Shown one piece after another: positions 18,470 to 27,616 of a DNA stretch of 64,000 bases. Both the position numbers and the translations under genes were made by a program. This DNA is from Rhizobium phaseoli. Lineage in GTDB: Bacteria > Pseudomonadota > Alphaproteobacteria > Rhizobiales > Rhizobiaceae. The DNA is taken from NCBI RefSeq assembly GCF_003985125.1, contig NZ_ML133570.1:62001-126000 (forward strand), read 5' to 3'. The notes under the pieces were generated by a model. That model did no database searches, was not told where the DNA came from, and saw only the letters and a program-made list of their open reading frames with translations. Within the stretch, counting starts at the first letter, position 1. The number at the start of each line of letters is the position of its first letter.

Positions 18470-18585
18470 CACGATACGGTTCTAAAGCGCGTCGCGATCC
18501 TTCAGATTCGCTCCTTGCGCTTTAGTTCTTTGTTTTTACGCATGTAGTTGACGCAAAACCGCTGCACACTTTTGCGCGACATGCT
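18470..18585. repeat. Rhizobial intergenic mosaic repeat (copy A)
   Basis: Composite of a 9-bp inverted repeat, CTAAAGCGC (18482-18490) with GCGCTTTAG (18517-18525), followed by a segment whose minus-strand core at 18573-18555 reads AAAAGTGTGCAGCGGTTTT. That 19-mer matches 60997-61015 at 18 of 19 positions, and more loosely a copy near 25426-25456. It lies between convergent dinB and acvB, with no gene. It looks like a dispersed RIME-type element; it may also end transcription of either gene. Confidence 0.7.
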
Positions 18586-19968
18586 TTAATCTTGCAGCCG
18601 CTTCTTCAGTCCGTCGATGATCGTCTTGGTGAGAAGATCGTAATTCTCATCGAAGTGATGATCACCGGGCAGTTCGACGACCTCGGCGCCGCTATCCTTC
18701 AGCGCCGGACAGGCGACGTCGTCGTCATCGTCCTTGCCGTAGACGCATTGCACGAGTTTGGGATCGACGTTCTTCAAATCGGCGACCGGATCGCCTCCCG
18801 CCCCTTCCGTTTTCTGGCCGAGCCAGCCGAGAACGGAGATGACGTAGTCGACTTGGTGCGAGAGCGACAGCAGCGACAATTGCGCCACCGCCGACTTCTC
18901 GGCCGGTTTCAGCAGCTGATAGGTCGCGGGCACGACGTCGGCGCCGAAGGAATAACCGACGAGCAGCACATGCTTCACCTTCCACTGTTTGCGGTAGAAA
19001 TCGATGATCTTCGAAAGATCGCCGGCGGTCTCCTCCGGCTTGCGCTCCGACCAGAAATAATGAAGCGAATCGACACCGACGACGGGAATACCTTCCTTCT
19101 GCAGGGTGCCGCCCACCTCCTTGTCGATGTCTCGCCAGCCTCCGTCGCCGGAATAGATCACCGCCATCGTATCCAGGGTGGGGGTGGCCTCGAGGATCGC
19201 CAGCGGCAAGCCGAGCGGATTGCCGAAAGCGCCCGAGGCGGTGACGAGGTCATCGAGCGTATCGGCGAAGACCGTCTGCGCGTCGTCGGTGGAATCGCGG
19301 ATCTCGATCGCGGGATGGACTTTCTTCAGCGCTTCGGCATGCGCCCTCCCATCCTTGTCGGCGTTGGGCGTGAAGACCGATATAACGGGGTCCGGCAGCG
19401 CGCCGTCACTCAGCCCGTAGACCATGCGGCCGTCGACGGCCTTCTTCGAAGCCGGCGTGCAAAGTTCCTTGGTCAGCGGGATGCCGGCCTTCGGATCGAC
19501 GGCAAGCGTCTGACCGATCGTCGCATCCGGTGTCTGCGCTGCAATTGCCAGCGCCAAGGCCCCGCCCTCGCCGATTCCGGCGACAATCGGCAGATGATAG
19601 GCGTTGTTGCCGGTCGCACGCTGCACCTGCTGGCTCAGCGATTCGATGTCCGAGACCATGTAGAGGCAGCCGTCATTGAGGTTGACATCGTAGCGGTCAA
19701 GCGCCTGGATATAGGAAGGAAAGTCGACACCGATGACGACGGCGCCTTCGGAAACCAGCCTGTCGGCCTCGGCCTTCTCGTAATCGCCCCAGCCGGCGGC
19801 ATCCGAGATCAGCATCACCGTGCCCTTCACCTCGCCTTCCGGCAAGAAGATGTGCGGCGACGGAATGAGCCCGCTTTCGAAGCTCTGCCTGGTTTCCTCG
19901 GCAGCATGAGCCGGTGCGGCCGCGAGCATGCAGGCGCATGCCGTGGCAAGAAGGATTGTCCTGATCAT
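18586..19968 (-). CDS. acvB: AcvB/VirJ-family protein, lysyl-phosphatidylglycerol hydrolase
   Basis: A 460-residue periplasmic alpha/beta hydrolase. A signal peptide ends APAHA (about residue 22). Two VirJ-like halves are present; the second holds the nucleophile elbow VGYSFGADV, and DHHFDENYD supplies the terminal His. From Agrobacterium and Rhizobium tropici work, AcvB is encoded after lpiA and hydrolyses lysyl-phosphatidylglycerol, tuning membrane charge and acid tolerance. Here the ATG overlaps the lpiA stop (ATGA at 19968-19965), so the pair is co-translated. Confidence 0.92.
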   Translation of the reverse strand: MIRTILLATACACMLAAAPAHAAEETRQSFESGLIPSPHIFLPEGEVKGTVMLISDAAGWGDYEKAEADRLVSEGAVVIGVDFPSYIQALDRYDVNLNDGCLYMVSDIESLSQQVQRATGNNAYHLPIVAGIGEGGALALAIAAQTPDATIGQTLAVDPKAGIPLTKELCTPASKKAVDGRMVYGLSDGALPDPVISVFTPNADKDGRAHAEALKKVHPAIEIRDSTDDAQTVFADTLDDLVTASGAFGNPLGLPLAILEATPTLDTMAVIYSGDGGWRDIDKEVGGTLQKEGIPVVGVDSLHYFWSERKPEETAGDLSKIIDFYRKQWKVKHVLLVGYSFGADVVPATYQLLKPAEKSAVAQLSLLSLSHQVDYVISVLGWLGQKTEGAGGDPVADLKNVDPKLVQCVYGKDDDDDVACPALKDSGAEVVELPGDHHFDENYDLLTKTIIDGLKKRLQD

Positions 19969-22568
19969 TTTCTCACTACCCCTTTCAATCCGCCCCCGAT
20001 CAGCAACGTCGCGTCCATCAACGCGATCATCGGATTGCCCCCTCCGGAAACCGCAAGATAGCGCGGTTGCCAGTGCGGATGAAACTTGGATTTGAATGCC
20101 CGAAGGCCCTTGAAGTTATAGAAGCGCTCGCCGTGCTCAAAGACGGTGCTGCCGATGCGGTCCCAGACGGGTGCCGCCTCGCGTTTCGACATGCCGGAGA
20201 GTGGCGCCATGCCGAGATTGAAGTGAGTGAAACCCTGACCGCGCAGATACTCCATGATCTGCACGAAGAGAAAGTCCATCGAGCCCTTCGGCGCGTCCGG
20301 AGAGAAACGCATGAGATCGATCGTGCCCTCCTCCTGGGATTCGGTGACGAGGATATTGGCAAAGGCAACGATCTTACCGTCCTTCTTCAAAATGCCGACC
20401 GGCTGAGAAGAGACATAATCGGGATCGAAGGCGCCGAGCGAGAAGCCCTTTTCCTTGGCGTTGTGGTGCTCGAGCCAGGCCGAGGAAACCGCCGCAAGAT
20501 CATCGATGACAGCAGGCACATCCTGCGGTTCGATAACGGCGAATTCCAACCCGTCGCGCTGCGCCCGGCTCGCAGTCTGCCGGAGATTCGCCCATTTGCC
20601 GCCCTTCATCTCAAAGGTCCTGAGATCGGCCACCGCCAGCTCGCCGAGCTTGAAGGCGCGCAGGCCGGCATCGGCGCAATGGGAAAGCAACGCCGGCGAG
20701 ATCTGGTAAAAAACCGCGCGGCAGCCTGCTGCCCGCGCCGCCTCGACGAAGCGCCAGACGAGTTCCTGTACGGCGCGATGATCTCCAACCGGATCGAAGA
20801 GCGCGATCCATGAGCGGCCCTGCCGGCCGTACATGATGAAGGCGTCGCTTTTCTCCGAAAACATGATGCTCTTGTCGCCCATCCGCACCAGATTGGCGTC
20901 AGCATTGCCCTGCTTCCTGACGATATCGACGGCGCGCGCCAGCGCCTCCTCCGTCGCCGGTTCCGGCCGGAAGGTCGCCGGCCGAAGCAGGCTGAAAATG
21001 GCAATGGCCGACGAGATGATCGTAATGCCAAGCAGGGCGCGCAGTCCCCGCGGCGCCTCGGCGGTGAATTCAAACTGCCACCAGAGTTCGTTGCTGTATT
21101 CGACATCGCGATAGACGAAGAGCAAAATGACGACGGCACCAACGACGATGACGGCGATCGCCATCAGCCAGGAAGCCGTCATTGCCTGGTTGAGCAGCGA
21201 CGCATGGCGGGTAAAGAGCCGGCGGCTGACGAAGAGCCCGAAGATGAGGAAGGCGAGAAAAGCCGCTTCGACCAGCGCAATCGCCTTCAACAGCGACAAG
21301 GTCAATGCCGCAAGGGCCGAGAATACCGCCACCCACCAGGCGCCGTCGAGCCTTTGTCCCAGGCCGCGCGCGGCGACCACCAGCGCCAATCCGAGCAGAC
21401 TGGAGAGGAAGTGCGCGCCTTCGACCATCGGCAGCGGCAGATAGTTGGACAGAAATTCCAGATTCTGATCCGGCGTCGGTGTGACGCTCGAAAACACCAG
21501 CATGACGCCGAGCAGCAGGGCCAAGGTCGACAGCAGCTGCGGCATCAGCCGTCCGCCGATGCGCCGGACGCTGGAGGCGGCTGGGTGATCGACAAAACGG
21601 CGCAGTTCCGTCGCGGACACCGCGAGCACGGCGATCAACAGCGGCAGCACATGATAGATCAGCCGGTAGAGCACCAGCGATCCGAGCACCGCATCGATAT
21701 TCACCGCGCTGCCGAGCGAGGCGATAATCACGGTCTCGAACACGCCGAGCCCGGCCGGAACGTGGCTGAGCACGCCGAGACCGACGGCGATCGCATAGAC
21801 GGCCAGGAAGGCCGGCCAGCCGATCGCCGTCTGCGGCAAGAGCACGTAGAGCACCGAGGCCGAGGCGGCGATATCGAAGGCCGTCACCAGGAATTGGCGT
21901 GACCAGGTGCGCGAATCCGGCAGGCGGATCGCCACCGCGCCGAGATCGAGCACGCGGCCTTCGCGGCCGATGATCATGACAGCCCCGAGAATGGCGAGGA
22001 TCGAGCCGGCGATCAGACGGAGAAGGAACGCGCTGACACCGATCAGCGGCCCGATCTCGCTGGCGATGATAATGAGGGCGATCGCCGCGACCCCGGCAAG
22101 CCCGAGACCGAAGGACAGGGTGACGAAGGCGATGATCCGGCCGATATCGTCCGGCGAAAGACCGAGACGCGTATAGGCGCGGTAGCGGATCGCGCCGCCC
22201 GAAAGGGCGCCGAAACCGGCGGTATTGCCGACCGCATAGGCACTGAACGCCGTCAGCGCCACATGCGGGAACGGCAGCTTCTTGCCGATATATTCGATGG
22301 CGTTGAGGTCGTAGAAGACTAGGGATAGGAAACTGAGTGCGGTGAAGAACAGCGCCAGCAGGATGGCGCTCGGCCTGGTCGCCGCAAGCGCACCGACGAC
22401 ATCATCATAGCGAACCTCGTTGGTGAGCTGCATAATCGCATAACCGACGAGGCAGAAGACAACGAGTGTCGCTGCTGCCGTCAGTGGCGTCCTGTAGCGT
22501 CTGAAAAGCGCGCCTAAAGAAAACCCGTCCGCCGCTTCCATCTCATCCAAATTGCCGTGACCCGACAT
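19965..22568 (-). CDS. lpiA: LpiA/MprF, lysyl-phosphatidylglycerol synthase and flippase
   Basis: An 867-residue MprF-family membrane protein that adds lysine from lysyl-tRNA to phosphatidylglycerol and flips the product outward; known as low-pH-inducible LpiA in rhizobia. The N-terminal half has about a dozen membrane helices (flippase, to roughly residue 520). The C-terminal DUF2156 synthase domain includes KSDAFIMYGRQGRSWIALFD, DLMRFSPDAPKGSMDFLFVQ and HFNLGMAPLSG. I prefer ATG 22568, with AGG nearby, over the TTG at 22583. It is first in the lpiA-acvB operon; the 237-bp gap to the divergent doxX gene should hold its acid-responsive promoter. Confidence 0.93.
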   Translation of the reverse strand: MSGHGNLDEMEAADGFSLGALFRRYRTPLTAAATLVVFCLVGYAIMQLTNEVRYDDVVGALAATRPSAILLALFFTALSFLSLVFYDLNAIEYIGKKLPFPHVALTAFSAYAVGNTAGFGALSGGAIRYRAYTRLGLSPDDIGRIIAFVTLSFGLGLAGVAAIALIIIASEIGPLIGVSAFLLRLIAGSILAILGAVMIIGREGRVLDLGAVAIRLPDSRTWSRQFLVTAFDIAASASVLYVLLPQTAIGWPAFLAVYAIAVGLGVLSHVPAGLGVFETVIIASLGSAVNIDAVLGSLVLYRLIYHVLPLLIAVLAVSATELRRFVDHPAASSVRRIGGRLMPQLLSTLALLLGVMLVFSSVTPTPDQNLEFLSNYLPLPMVEGAHFLSSLLGLALVVAARGLGQRLDGAWWVAVFSALAALTLSLLKAIALVEAAFLAFLIFGLFVSRRLFTRHASLLNQAMTASWLMAIAVIVVGAVVILLFVYRDVEYSNELWWQFEFTAEAPRGLRALLGITIISSAIAIFSLLRPATFRPEPATEEALARAVDIVRKQGNADANLVRMGDKSIMFSEKSDAFIMYGRQGRSWIALFDPVGDHRAVQELVWRFVEAARAAGCRAVFYQISPALLSHCADAGLRAFKLGELAVADLRTFEMKGGKWANLRQTASRAQRDGLEFAVIEPQDVPAVIDDLAAVSSAWLEHHNAKEKGFSLGAFDPDYVSSQPVGILKKDGKIVAFANILVTESQEEGTIDLMRFSPDAPKGSMDFLFVQIMEYLRGQGFTHFNLGMAPLSGMSKREAAPVWDRIGSTVFEHGERFYNFKGLRAFKSKFHPHWQPRYLAVSGGGNPMIALMDATLLIGGGLKGVVRK

Positions 22569-22805
22569 CTCGTACCTGCGCAATTTCCAAACTTGGCGGG
22601 AATCATTTTTCGAAGACGTAACATGACAGGCATATAAGCTCTATGAAGCCATGCCGCCGCTACCCCAGCCCCGCCGCCTGCGCCTCAATCATCCTCAATT
22701 GGGGCGAATTTGCGCAGGCAAACTGTATTGGCACATTGCATTTTCGTAAGCTTGCGAGAGTTTGCGGTGATGACGAAGATTTGAAACGCGAGAGTAGGGT
22801 TAGAC

Positions 22806-23183
22806 ATGCAGGATGACCTGGCCTTCGTGATCCTCATCCTCGGCAGATTGCTGCTCGGCGGTTTTTTCGTTGCCGCCGGCATTCATCATTTTTTCGTCAT
22901 CGTGCCGATAACCGACGCCATCGAAGCCCGCGGCATACCTTTTGCGAAATGGGTATTGATTTCCGGCAGCGTCTTTCAAATTGCCGCCGGTCTCCTGCTG
23001 ATGCTGGGTCTCTTCGTCGCCGCGGCGGCGTTCGGCCTCATCATCTTCACCCTTGCCGCCTCCGTGATGCTGCTGAATTTCTGGGACATGGAAGGCACAG
23101 CCCGCGACAGCGCCATCAACAGCTGGAAAAGCAACATGGCCATCATCGGCGGCCTGCTCACCGCCGCTGCCGGGGCGATGTAA
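22806..23183 (+). CDS. DoxX-family small membrane protein
   Basis: A 125-residue protein with four predicted membrane helices (starting ILILGRLLLGGFFVAAGIHHF) typical of DoxX. Family members are linked to respiratory quinones, oxidative stress and membrane redox, but no specific reaction is established for this one. It is divergent from lpiA and convergent with the MscS-type gene, six bases from its stop. Monocistronic by arrangement. Confidence 0.82.
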   Translation: MQDDLAFVILILGRLLLGGFFVAAGIHHFFVIVPITDAIEARGIPFAKWVLISGSVFQIAAGLLLMLGLFVAAAAFGLIIFTLAASVMLLNFWDMEGTARDSAINSWKSNMAIIGGLLTAAAGAM

Positions 23184-23189
23184 GGCGGT

Positions 23190-25301
23190 TCACGCAGCCG
23201 GCTCGCCGCCGGCCCGTGCATGCGCAGCGTAGCGCGCCGCAGCGGCATCCACCTCCGCCGCGCGCTCGCCTGACACCTGCACCGTCGGCACGGCGAATTC
23301 GATGCCGTTTTCCTTGAAGGCATTGCGGATCATTGCCAGCGCATTGCGGCGGATAACGAACTGTTCGCCAGGCTTCGTCATCATCGACAGACGGATCTCG
23401 ATCGCGAATTCGCCGAATTGCTCGACACCCTTCATCTTCAGCGTTTCGATGATGTGCGGGCCGAATTCCGGGTTTTCGAGCAGGGTCTGACCGATCTGCT
23501 TGATCACCTTCTTCGCTTTGACGAGATCGGTGTCGTATGTGACGTTGAGGCTGATCTTGTCGATCGTCCAATCGCGATTGAGGTTCTTCACCGCGCCAAG
23601 TTCGCCGAACGGCACGGTCGTCAGCGGCCCGCGATGATGCCGGAGCTTCACCGAACGCAGGCTGAAGGCCTCGACGACGCCCTTGTGGCTGCCGCTTTCG
23701 ATATATTCGCCGACACGGAAAGCATCGTCCCACAGATAGAACATGCCGCTGATGACATCCTTGACGATCGTCTGGGCGCCGAAACCGACAGCAACGCCGA
23801 CGACGCCGGCGCCGGCAATCAATGGGCCGATCTCGATTCCGAGGCCCGAGAGCACCATGAGAACCGCAATGACGGCGATGACCACGGCAAGGATATTGCG
23901 GAAGATCGGCAGTAGCGTCTGGAACCGCGCATGTTTAGCCTTTTCCTCATCCGTTGCGCCGCCGTCCAGGGGCATACCGAGCAGCTTGCCGTCGATATAG
24001 GCTTTGACGACGTGCCAGAGCAGATCAGCAGCAAGCAGGATGACGATTCCGCCAATGACGCCGCGCGCGATCTTGTCGACCATTTTGTCGCCGGCTGCCA
24101 TCGTGTCGGCGCCGACGCCGAGCAGTTGGCCGAGCCAGATGGCCGCGAATGCGATGATCAGCGCCCTGACGCCGCGGTCAAGCAATACGGTGGCAATGCG
24201 GCGCGTGGCAAGGAAGCTTGCTTCGGTCTGCTGCAGCGATTTCACTGCAATCGTCGAGACGGCGAGCACCCGCGGCAGCATCAGCACATAGATGCCGAGC
24301 CAGAGCAGCCAGTTGAATCCGGTGACCCACAGCCCCCAGAGCAACAGGAAATAAACGGTGAGTGCCCAGGAAATCCCGTGACCGCGTTTCTCGTCCTTCT
24401 GAGGCCGCGACCAGACAGCTTCGATGGCGATCAGCAGCAGCCCGATGCCGAGGATATAGCCGACGAAGAGCCGGGCGCTCGGGGAAAAGCCGAGCGGCTC
24501 CATCGACTGGATCGCCGCCCAGCCAAGCATGAAATAGATCACGAAGATCGCGGAGCGGCGATACCAGAAGAGCGCGACGGTTCGTGACGGCATGATCGGA
24601 ACGATCACGCCTTGCCGCTCTTCCTCGGCCCGCGCCAGCCCGATGAGATCGACCAAGACACCGCCCAGGCAAATCGTGAAACGCTGGACGATGAGCGCGA
24701 CGGCGCAGAGGATCGCCACGCTCTGGCTGAGAGGAGGCCAGCTGAGACTGAACAGCGCGAGCATGGTTGCCGCGGCGAAAATGAGCGCCGGCACGACGCG
24801 CGGCGTCAGATGCATGCCCGCCATCTGAGCCAGACGCCGGCGGCGACTGCGGAAGGCATAGCGGACGATGCTTTCGACGATGGCCCCGAGCAGGAAGATT
24901 GCCAGGAATTGCGCGATCATCCGGCTCCAGCCGGTGGCGGCGAGCTCACCGAAAAACAGTGAGGACGCATTGCCGATCTGTGAGGGCAAAGTCATCGCGG
25001 CGTCGGACACCATCGATACATGCCGGCGGGCATGCTGCAGCAGGCCTGAAAGAACCGACATCTGGTTCTGGCTCGCCGAATCGGCCGCAGAAGGTGCCGC
25101 CATCTGCGTCGCCATCCACTGCTTGACCTCCGGCGCCTGCATGAGCTGCATCATTTCACGCACCTGCGCCGGCGGGGTATTTGCAGCCGGCGTTTGCGCA
25201 GGCGTTTGGGAAAAGCCGGGCGACGCCGCCGAGAAAAGCGCAACGAATGCCAGGATGCCGAATATGGCGGCCTTCAAGCCCGCCGCCGTGCCACGTCCCA
25301 T
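23190..25301 (-). CDS. MscS-type mechanosensitive channel, large exported form
   Basis: A 703-residue MscS-family channel. Residues 1-32 form a signal peptide ending SPGFSQ; a periplasmic part and about eight helices precede the pore. The pore-lining helix and beta domain read IAGAGVVGVAVGFGAQTIV then DVISGMFYLWDD and FRVGEYIESGSHKGVVEA, the MscS signature. ATG 25301 has GGAGGG six bases before; the longer frame to 25490 runs through a repeat copy at 25426-25456 into the gnd end. Likely releases solutes on hypo-osmotic shock. The long N-terminus resembles the MscK/YbdG side of the family. Confidence 0.93.
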   Translation of the reverse strand: MGRGTAAGLKAAIFGILAFVALFSAASPGFSQTPAQTPAANTPPAQVREMMQLMQAPEVKQWMATQMAAPSAADSASQNQMSVLSGLLQHARRHVSMVSDAAMTLPSQIGNASSLFFGELAATGWSRMIAQFLAIFLLGAIVESIVRYAFRSRRRRLAQMAGMHLTPRVVPALIFAAATMLALFSLSWPPLSQSVAILCAVALIVQRFTICLGGVLVDLIGLARAEEERQGVIVPIMPSRTVALFWYRRSAIFVIYFMLGWAAIQSMEPLGFSPSARLFVGYILGIGLLLIAIEAVWSRPQKDEKRGHGISWALTVYFLLLWGLWVTGFNWLLWLGIYVLMLPRVLAVSTIAVKSLQQTEASFLATRRIATVLLDRGVRALIIAFAAIWLGQLLGVGADTMAAGDKMVDKIARGVIGGIVILLAADLLWHVVKAYIDGKLLGMPLDGGATDEEKAKHARFQTLLPIFRNILAVVIAVIAVLMVLSGLGIEIGPLIAGAGVVGVAVGFGAQTIVKDVISGMFYLWDDAFRVGEYIESGSHKGVVEAFSLRSVKLRHHRGPLTTVPFGELGAVKNLNRDWTIDKISLNVTYDTDLVKAKKVIKQIGQTLLENPEFGPHIIETLKMKGVEQFGEFAIEIRLSMMTKPGEQFVIRRNALAMIRNAFKENGIEFAVPTVQVSGERAAEVDAAAARYAAHARAGGEPAA

Positions 25302-25425
25302 GACCGCCCTCCAATGGAGTGTCGGCCGCTTGGATGGAAGCAGCCCCGACATTTCCCTTTCCGCAATGGATACTCGTGACCGTAGCCGCCAGCAAGCGGT
25401 AGGAAAACCATACCTATGGCTAGGA

Positions 25426-25456
25426 CAATTCCAGGAAAATTGCGAAACGGCTTTCC
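25426..25456. repeat. Rhizobial intergenic mosaic repeat (copy B, degenerate)
   Basis: This stretch begins CAATTCCAGGAAAA, then TTGCGAAACGG, then CTTTCC, and aligns with the copy at 60988-61017 (CAATTCCAGAAAAGTG and onward). Fifteen of the 19 core bases agree. It lies between gnd and the MscS-type gene, before the latter's start. Confidence 0.55.
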
Positions 25457-25486
25457 TCGTCGGGGCGACAAGGAAAGCCCTGATCC

Positions 25487-26518
25487 TCAAGATTTCGGCG
25501 TCGGCTTTTCCACGTGGCCGCCGAAACCGGCGCGCATTGCCGACAGCACCTTGTTGGCGAACTCGTCATTGTCGCGCGAGGAGAAGCGGCCGTAGAGGGC
25601 TGCGCTCAGCACCGGGGTCGGCACGCTTTCATCGATTGCCGCCATGATCGTCCAGCGGCCCTCGCCGCTGTCCGAGACACGGCCGGCATATTTGGAAAGT
25701 CCGGGATCGGCATGCAGCGCATCGGCCGTCAGGTCGAGCAGCCAGGAGGTGATGACGCTGCCGCGTCGCCAGACTTCGGCGACATCCTGCAGATTGAAAT
25801 CGTATTGGAAATGTTCGGGATGGGCGAGCGGCGCGGTCTCCGCATCGGCCGCATGCGAGGCAGCGCCGATATTGGCGTGTTTCAGAATGTTGAGGCCCTC
25901 GGCATAGGCGGCCATCAGACCGTATTCGATGCCGTTGTGCACCATCTTGACGAAATGGCCGGCGCCGTGCGGGCCGCAATGCAGATAACCCTGCTCCGCC
26001 GTGCTGGCCGCTGCCGCTTCAGCGGTGCGGTTCGGCGAGGCTTCGGTCTTGCCGGCGCCGGGAGCGAGCGTCGCAAAGATCGGAGACAGATGCTCGACGG
26101 TGCCCTTCTCGCCGCCGATCATCAGGCAATAGCCGCGCTCCAGGCCGAAGACGCCGCCGCTGGTGCCGACATCGACATAGTGGATGCCCTTGGTGATGAG
26201 CTCGGCGCCGCGGCGGATGTCGTCGTGGTAATAGGAATTGCCGCCGTCGATGACGATATCGCCGTTCTGGAGCAGCGGCACCAGGCTCGCCAGCACCTTG
26301 TCCACGATCGCCGCCGGCAGCATCAGCCAGATTGCCCGGGGGTGGCTAAGCTTCGCGACGAATTCCTCGAGCGACGCACTCCCGGTCGCACCGAGACCCG
26401 CAAGCGCGGCAACGCTTTCCGGCCTCGCATCATAGACGACGCATTCATGACCGCCCCGCATCAAGCGCTGGACCATGTAGTTGCCCATGCGGCCCAAACC
26501 AACCATGCCAAGCTGCAT
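25487..26518 (-). CDS. gnd: 6-phosphogluconate dehydrogenase, decarboxylating, short form
   Basis: Oxidises 6-phosphogluconate to ribulose 5-phosphate with CO2 release. At 343 residues it is the short YqeC/GntZ-type enzyme rather than the 470-residue dimer. The dinucleotide loop is MVGLGRMGNYMV, substrate-site blocks are IDGGNSYYHDD and VDVGTSGGVFGLERGY, and the catalytic Lys/Asn lie in GAGHFVKMVHNGIEYG. Short enzymes often prefer NAD. The pentose-phosphate partner tkt is 5 kb away. An internal alanine-rich insert (TAEAAAASTAEQ) is an odd feature. No gnd neighbours such as zwf are present here. Confidence 0.92.
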   Translation of the reverse strand: MQLGMVGLGRMGNYMVQRLMRGGHECVVYDARPESVAALAGLGATGSASLEEFVAKLSHPRAIWLMLPAAIVDKVLASLVPLLQNGDIVIDGGNSYYHDDIRRGAELITKGIHYVDVGTSGGVFGLERGYCLMIGGEKGTVEHLSPIFATLAPGAGKTEASPNRTAEAAAASTAEQGYLHCGPHGAGHFVKMVHNGIEYGLMAAYAEGLNILKHANIGAASHAADAETAPLAHPEHFQYDFNLQDVAEVWRRGSVITSWLLDLTADALHADPGLSKYAGRVSDSGEGRWTIMAAIDESVPTPVLSAALYGRFSSRDNDEFANKVLSAMRAGFGGHVEKPTPKS

Positions 26519-26666
26519 ATGAATCTCCTGGAAACCGAAATGAAGTATCGACTCCGGAAACTAGCACCCGCAGTGTGACAGGCAAGCGAAGTCTTGATCC
26601 GCGCATGCGACGATCGCGCCGCGGCGGGATGAGGTCGACCCGAAGAGCCCGAGGCCGGCTCATTCC

Positions 26667-27149
26667 TCACTCGTCGGGCGCGCTCGCCGGTTCACCCTTC
26701 ATCTCGCTGAGGAACATGCCCTCGCGCAGATTGATGCCGTACTCGACGAAGGCCTTCATGCAACAGAGCATTTGCGTCCAGCCTTCGCAATTCAGATAGG
26801 TGCCGCGCCGGCCGGCCTCGTCCTCGCGCCAGCCGTTCTCGGCAATCGTCACCAACGTGCCGCCATCCTCCAGCGGTTTGAAATTCATCTCCACCAGCGT
26901 CTTATACCTCGTCTTGTCCTCGCCGGTGCCGCCGTCCCAGCGCAGCACGATGCGGCTTTCCGGCACGAGTTCGACGACCTCGACCGGCGCATCCTTCCAC
27001 CAGGTCACCGTCGTGCCTTGGACGAGCGGGGCGCTCGCCCCGCCGATCGTGGTGAAATACCTGCTGAGCTTCTTCGGATTGACGACGGCGTCGAACACCT
27101 CTGCAACGGGACGGCCGATGCGGCCGGAAATGCGGATTCCGAGAGACAT
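26667..27149 (-). CDS. SRPBCC/AHSA1-family protein
   Basis: A 160-residue START-like (AHSA1, activator of Hsp90 ATPase-like) protein with a hydrophobic ligand cavity. Visible marks are ISGRIGRPVAEVFDAVVNP, the WW-containing TVTWWKDAPVEV, and ENGWREDEAGRR near the C-terminus. GAGGAG precedes the ATG at 27149; the upstream in-frame residues overlap the divergent arsR gene. SRPBCC genes paired with a divergent ArsR-type repressor are common, and ligand or role is usually unknown. The shared 55-bp gap contains a perfect inverted repeat. Confidence 0.88.
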   Translation of the reverse strand: MSLGIRISGRIGRPVAEVFDAVVNPKKLSRYFTTIGGASAPLVQGTTVTWWKDAPVEVVELVPESRIVLRWDGGTGEDKTRYKTLVEMNFKPLEDGGTLVTIAENGWREDEAGRRGTYLNCEGWTQMLCCMKAFVEYGINLREGMFLSEMKGEPASAPDE

Positions 27150-27186
27150 GGCTTTGCTCCTCTTCTCCATTGTGTCTGGACTCATT

Positions 27187-27206
27187 ATGTTATAAAAATA
27201 TAACAT
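27187..27206. promoter_or_regulatory. Probable ArsR operator over divergent promoters
   Basis: ATGTTATA (27187-27194), spacer AAAA, TATAACAT (27199-27206): a perfect 8-bp inverted repeat lying between the SRPBCC gene and arsR, overlapping the arsR start codon at 27205. Its TATAAA/TATAAC sequences could also serve as -10 boxes, so a bound repressor would block both genes. Confidence 0.65.
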
Positions 27207-27540
27207 GTCAAGCGAATCAATCGACGACCCTGTTTTCAAGGCGCTGGCGCATCATCGCCGCCGCGAGATTCTCGATCTGCTCAAGGACGGCCCCCGCACC
27301 ACAGGGACCCTTTGCGACATGTTTCCTGACATGGACCGCTGTACAGTGATGCAGCATCTGAAAGTGCTCGAGGAGGCCGATCTGCTCATCGCCAGGAAGG
27401 AGGGGCGCGAACGCTGGAACCACCTGAACAGCCTACCGATCAAGCAGATCTATGATCGCTGGATCAGCGCCTATGCCGGTCATGCCCTGTCGATCCTCGA
27501 TCGGCTGAGAAGCGATCTCGAAGGCCAGCCGGAACAATGA
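27205..27540 (+). CDS. ArsR-family transcriptional repressor
   Basis: A 111-residue winged-helix regulator of the ArsR/SmtB family. It begins SESIDDPVFKALAHHRRREILDLLKDGP and has the recognition helix in MDRCTVMQHLKVLEEADLL, followed by the wing IARKEGRERWNHLN. No Cys metal motif (ELCVCDL type) is present, so the inducer is probably not a metal. The start codon lies within the palindrome and has no ribosome-binding site; with a TATAAA -10 at 27191-27196 the transcript would start at or near the ATG, so leaderless translation is likely. Confidence 0.9.
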   Translation: MSSESIDDPVFKALAHHRRREILDLLKDGPRTTGTLCDMFPDMDRCTVMQHLKVLEEADLLIARKEGRERWNHLNSLPIKQIYDRWISAYAGHALSILDRLRSDLEGQPEQ

Positions 27541-27616
27541 CCCGAGCAGGCCCGCCCCACCTTGTCTCTCGGCCGGCCAAAATCCTATGCTGACCAAAAG
27601 ACAAGAGACGGGACAG

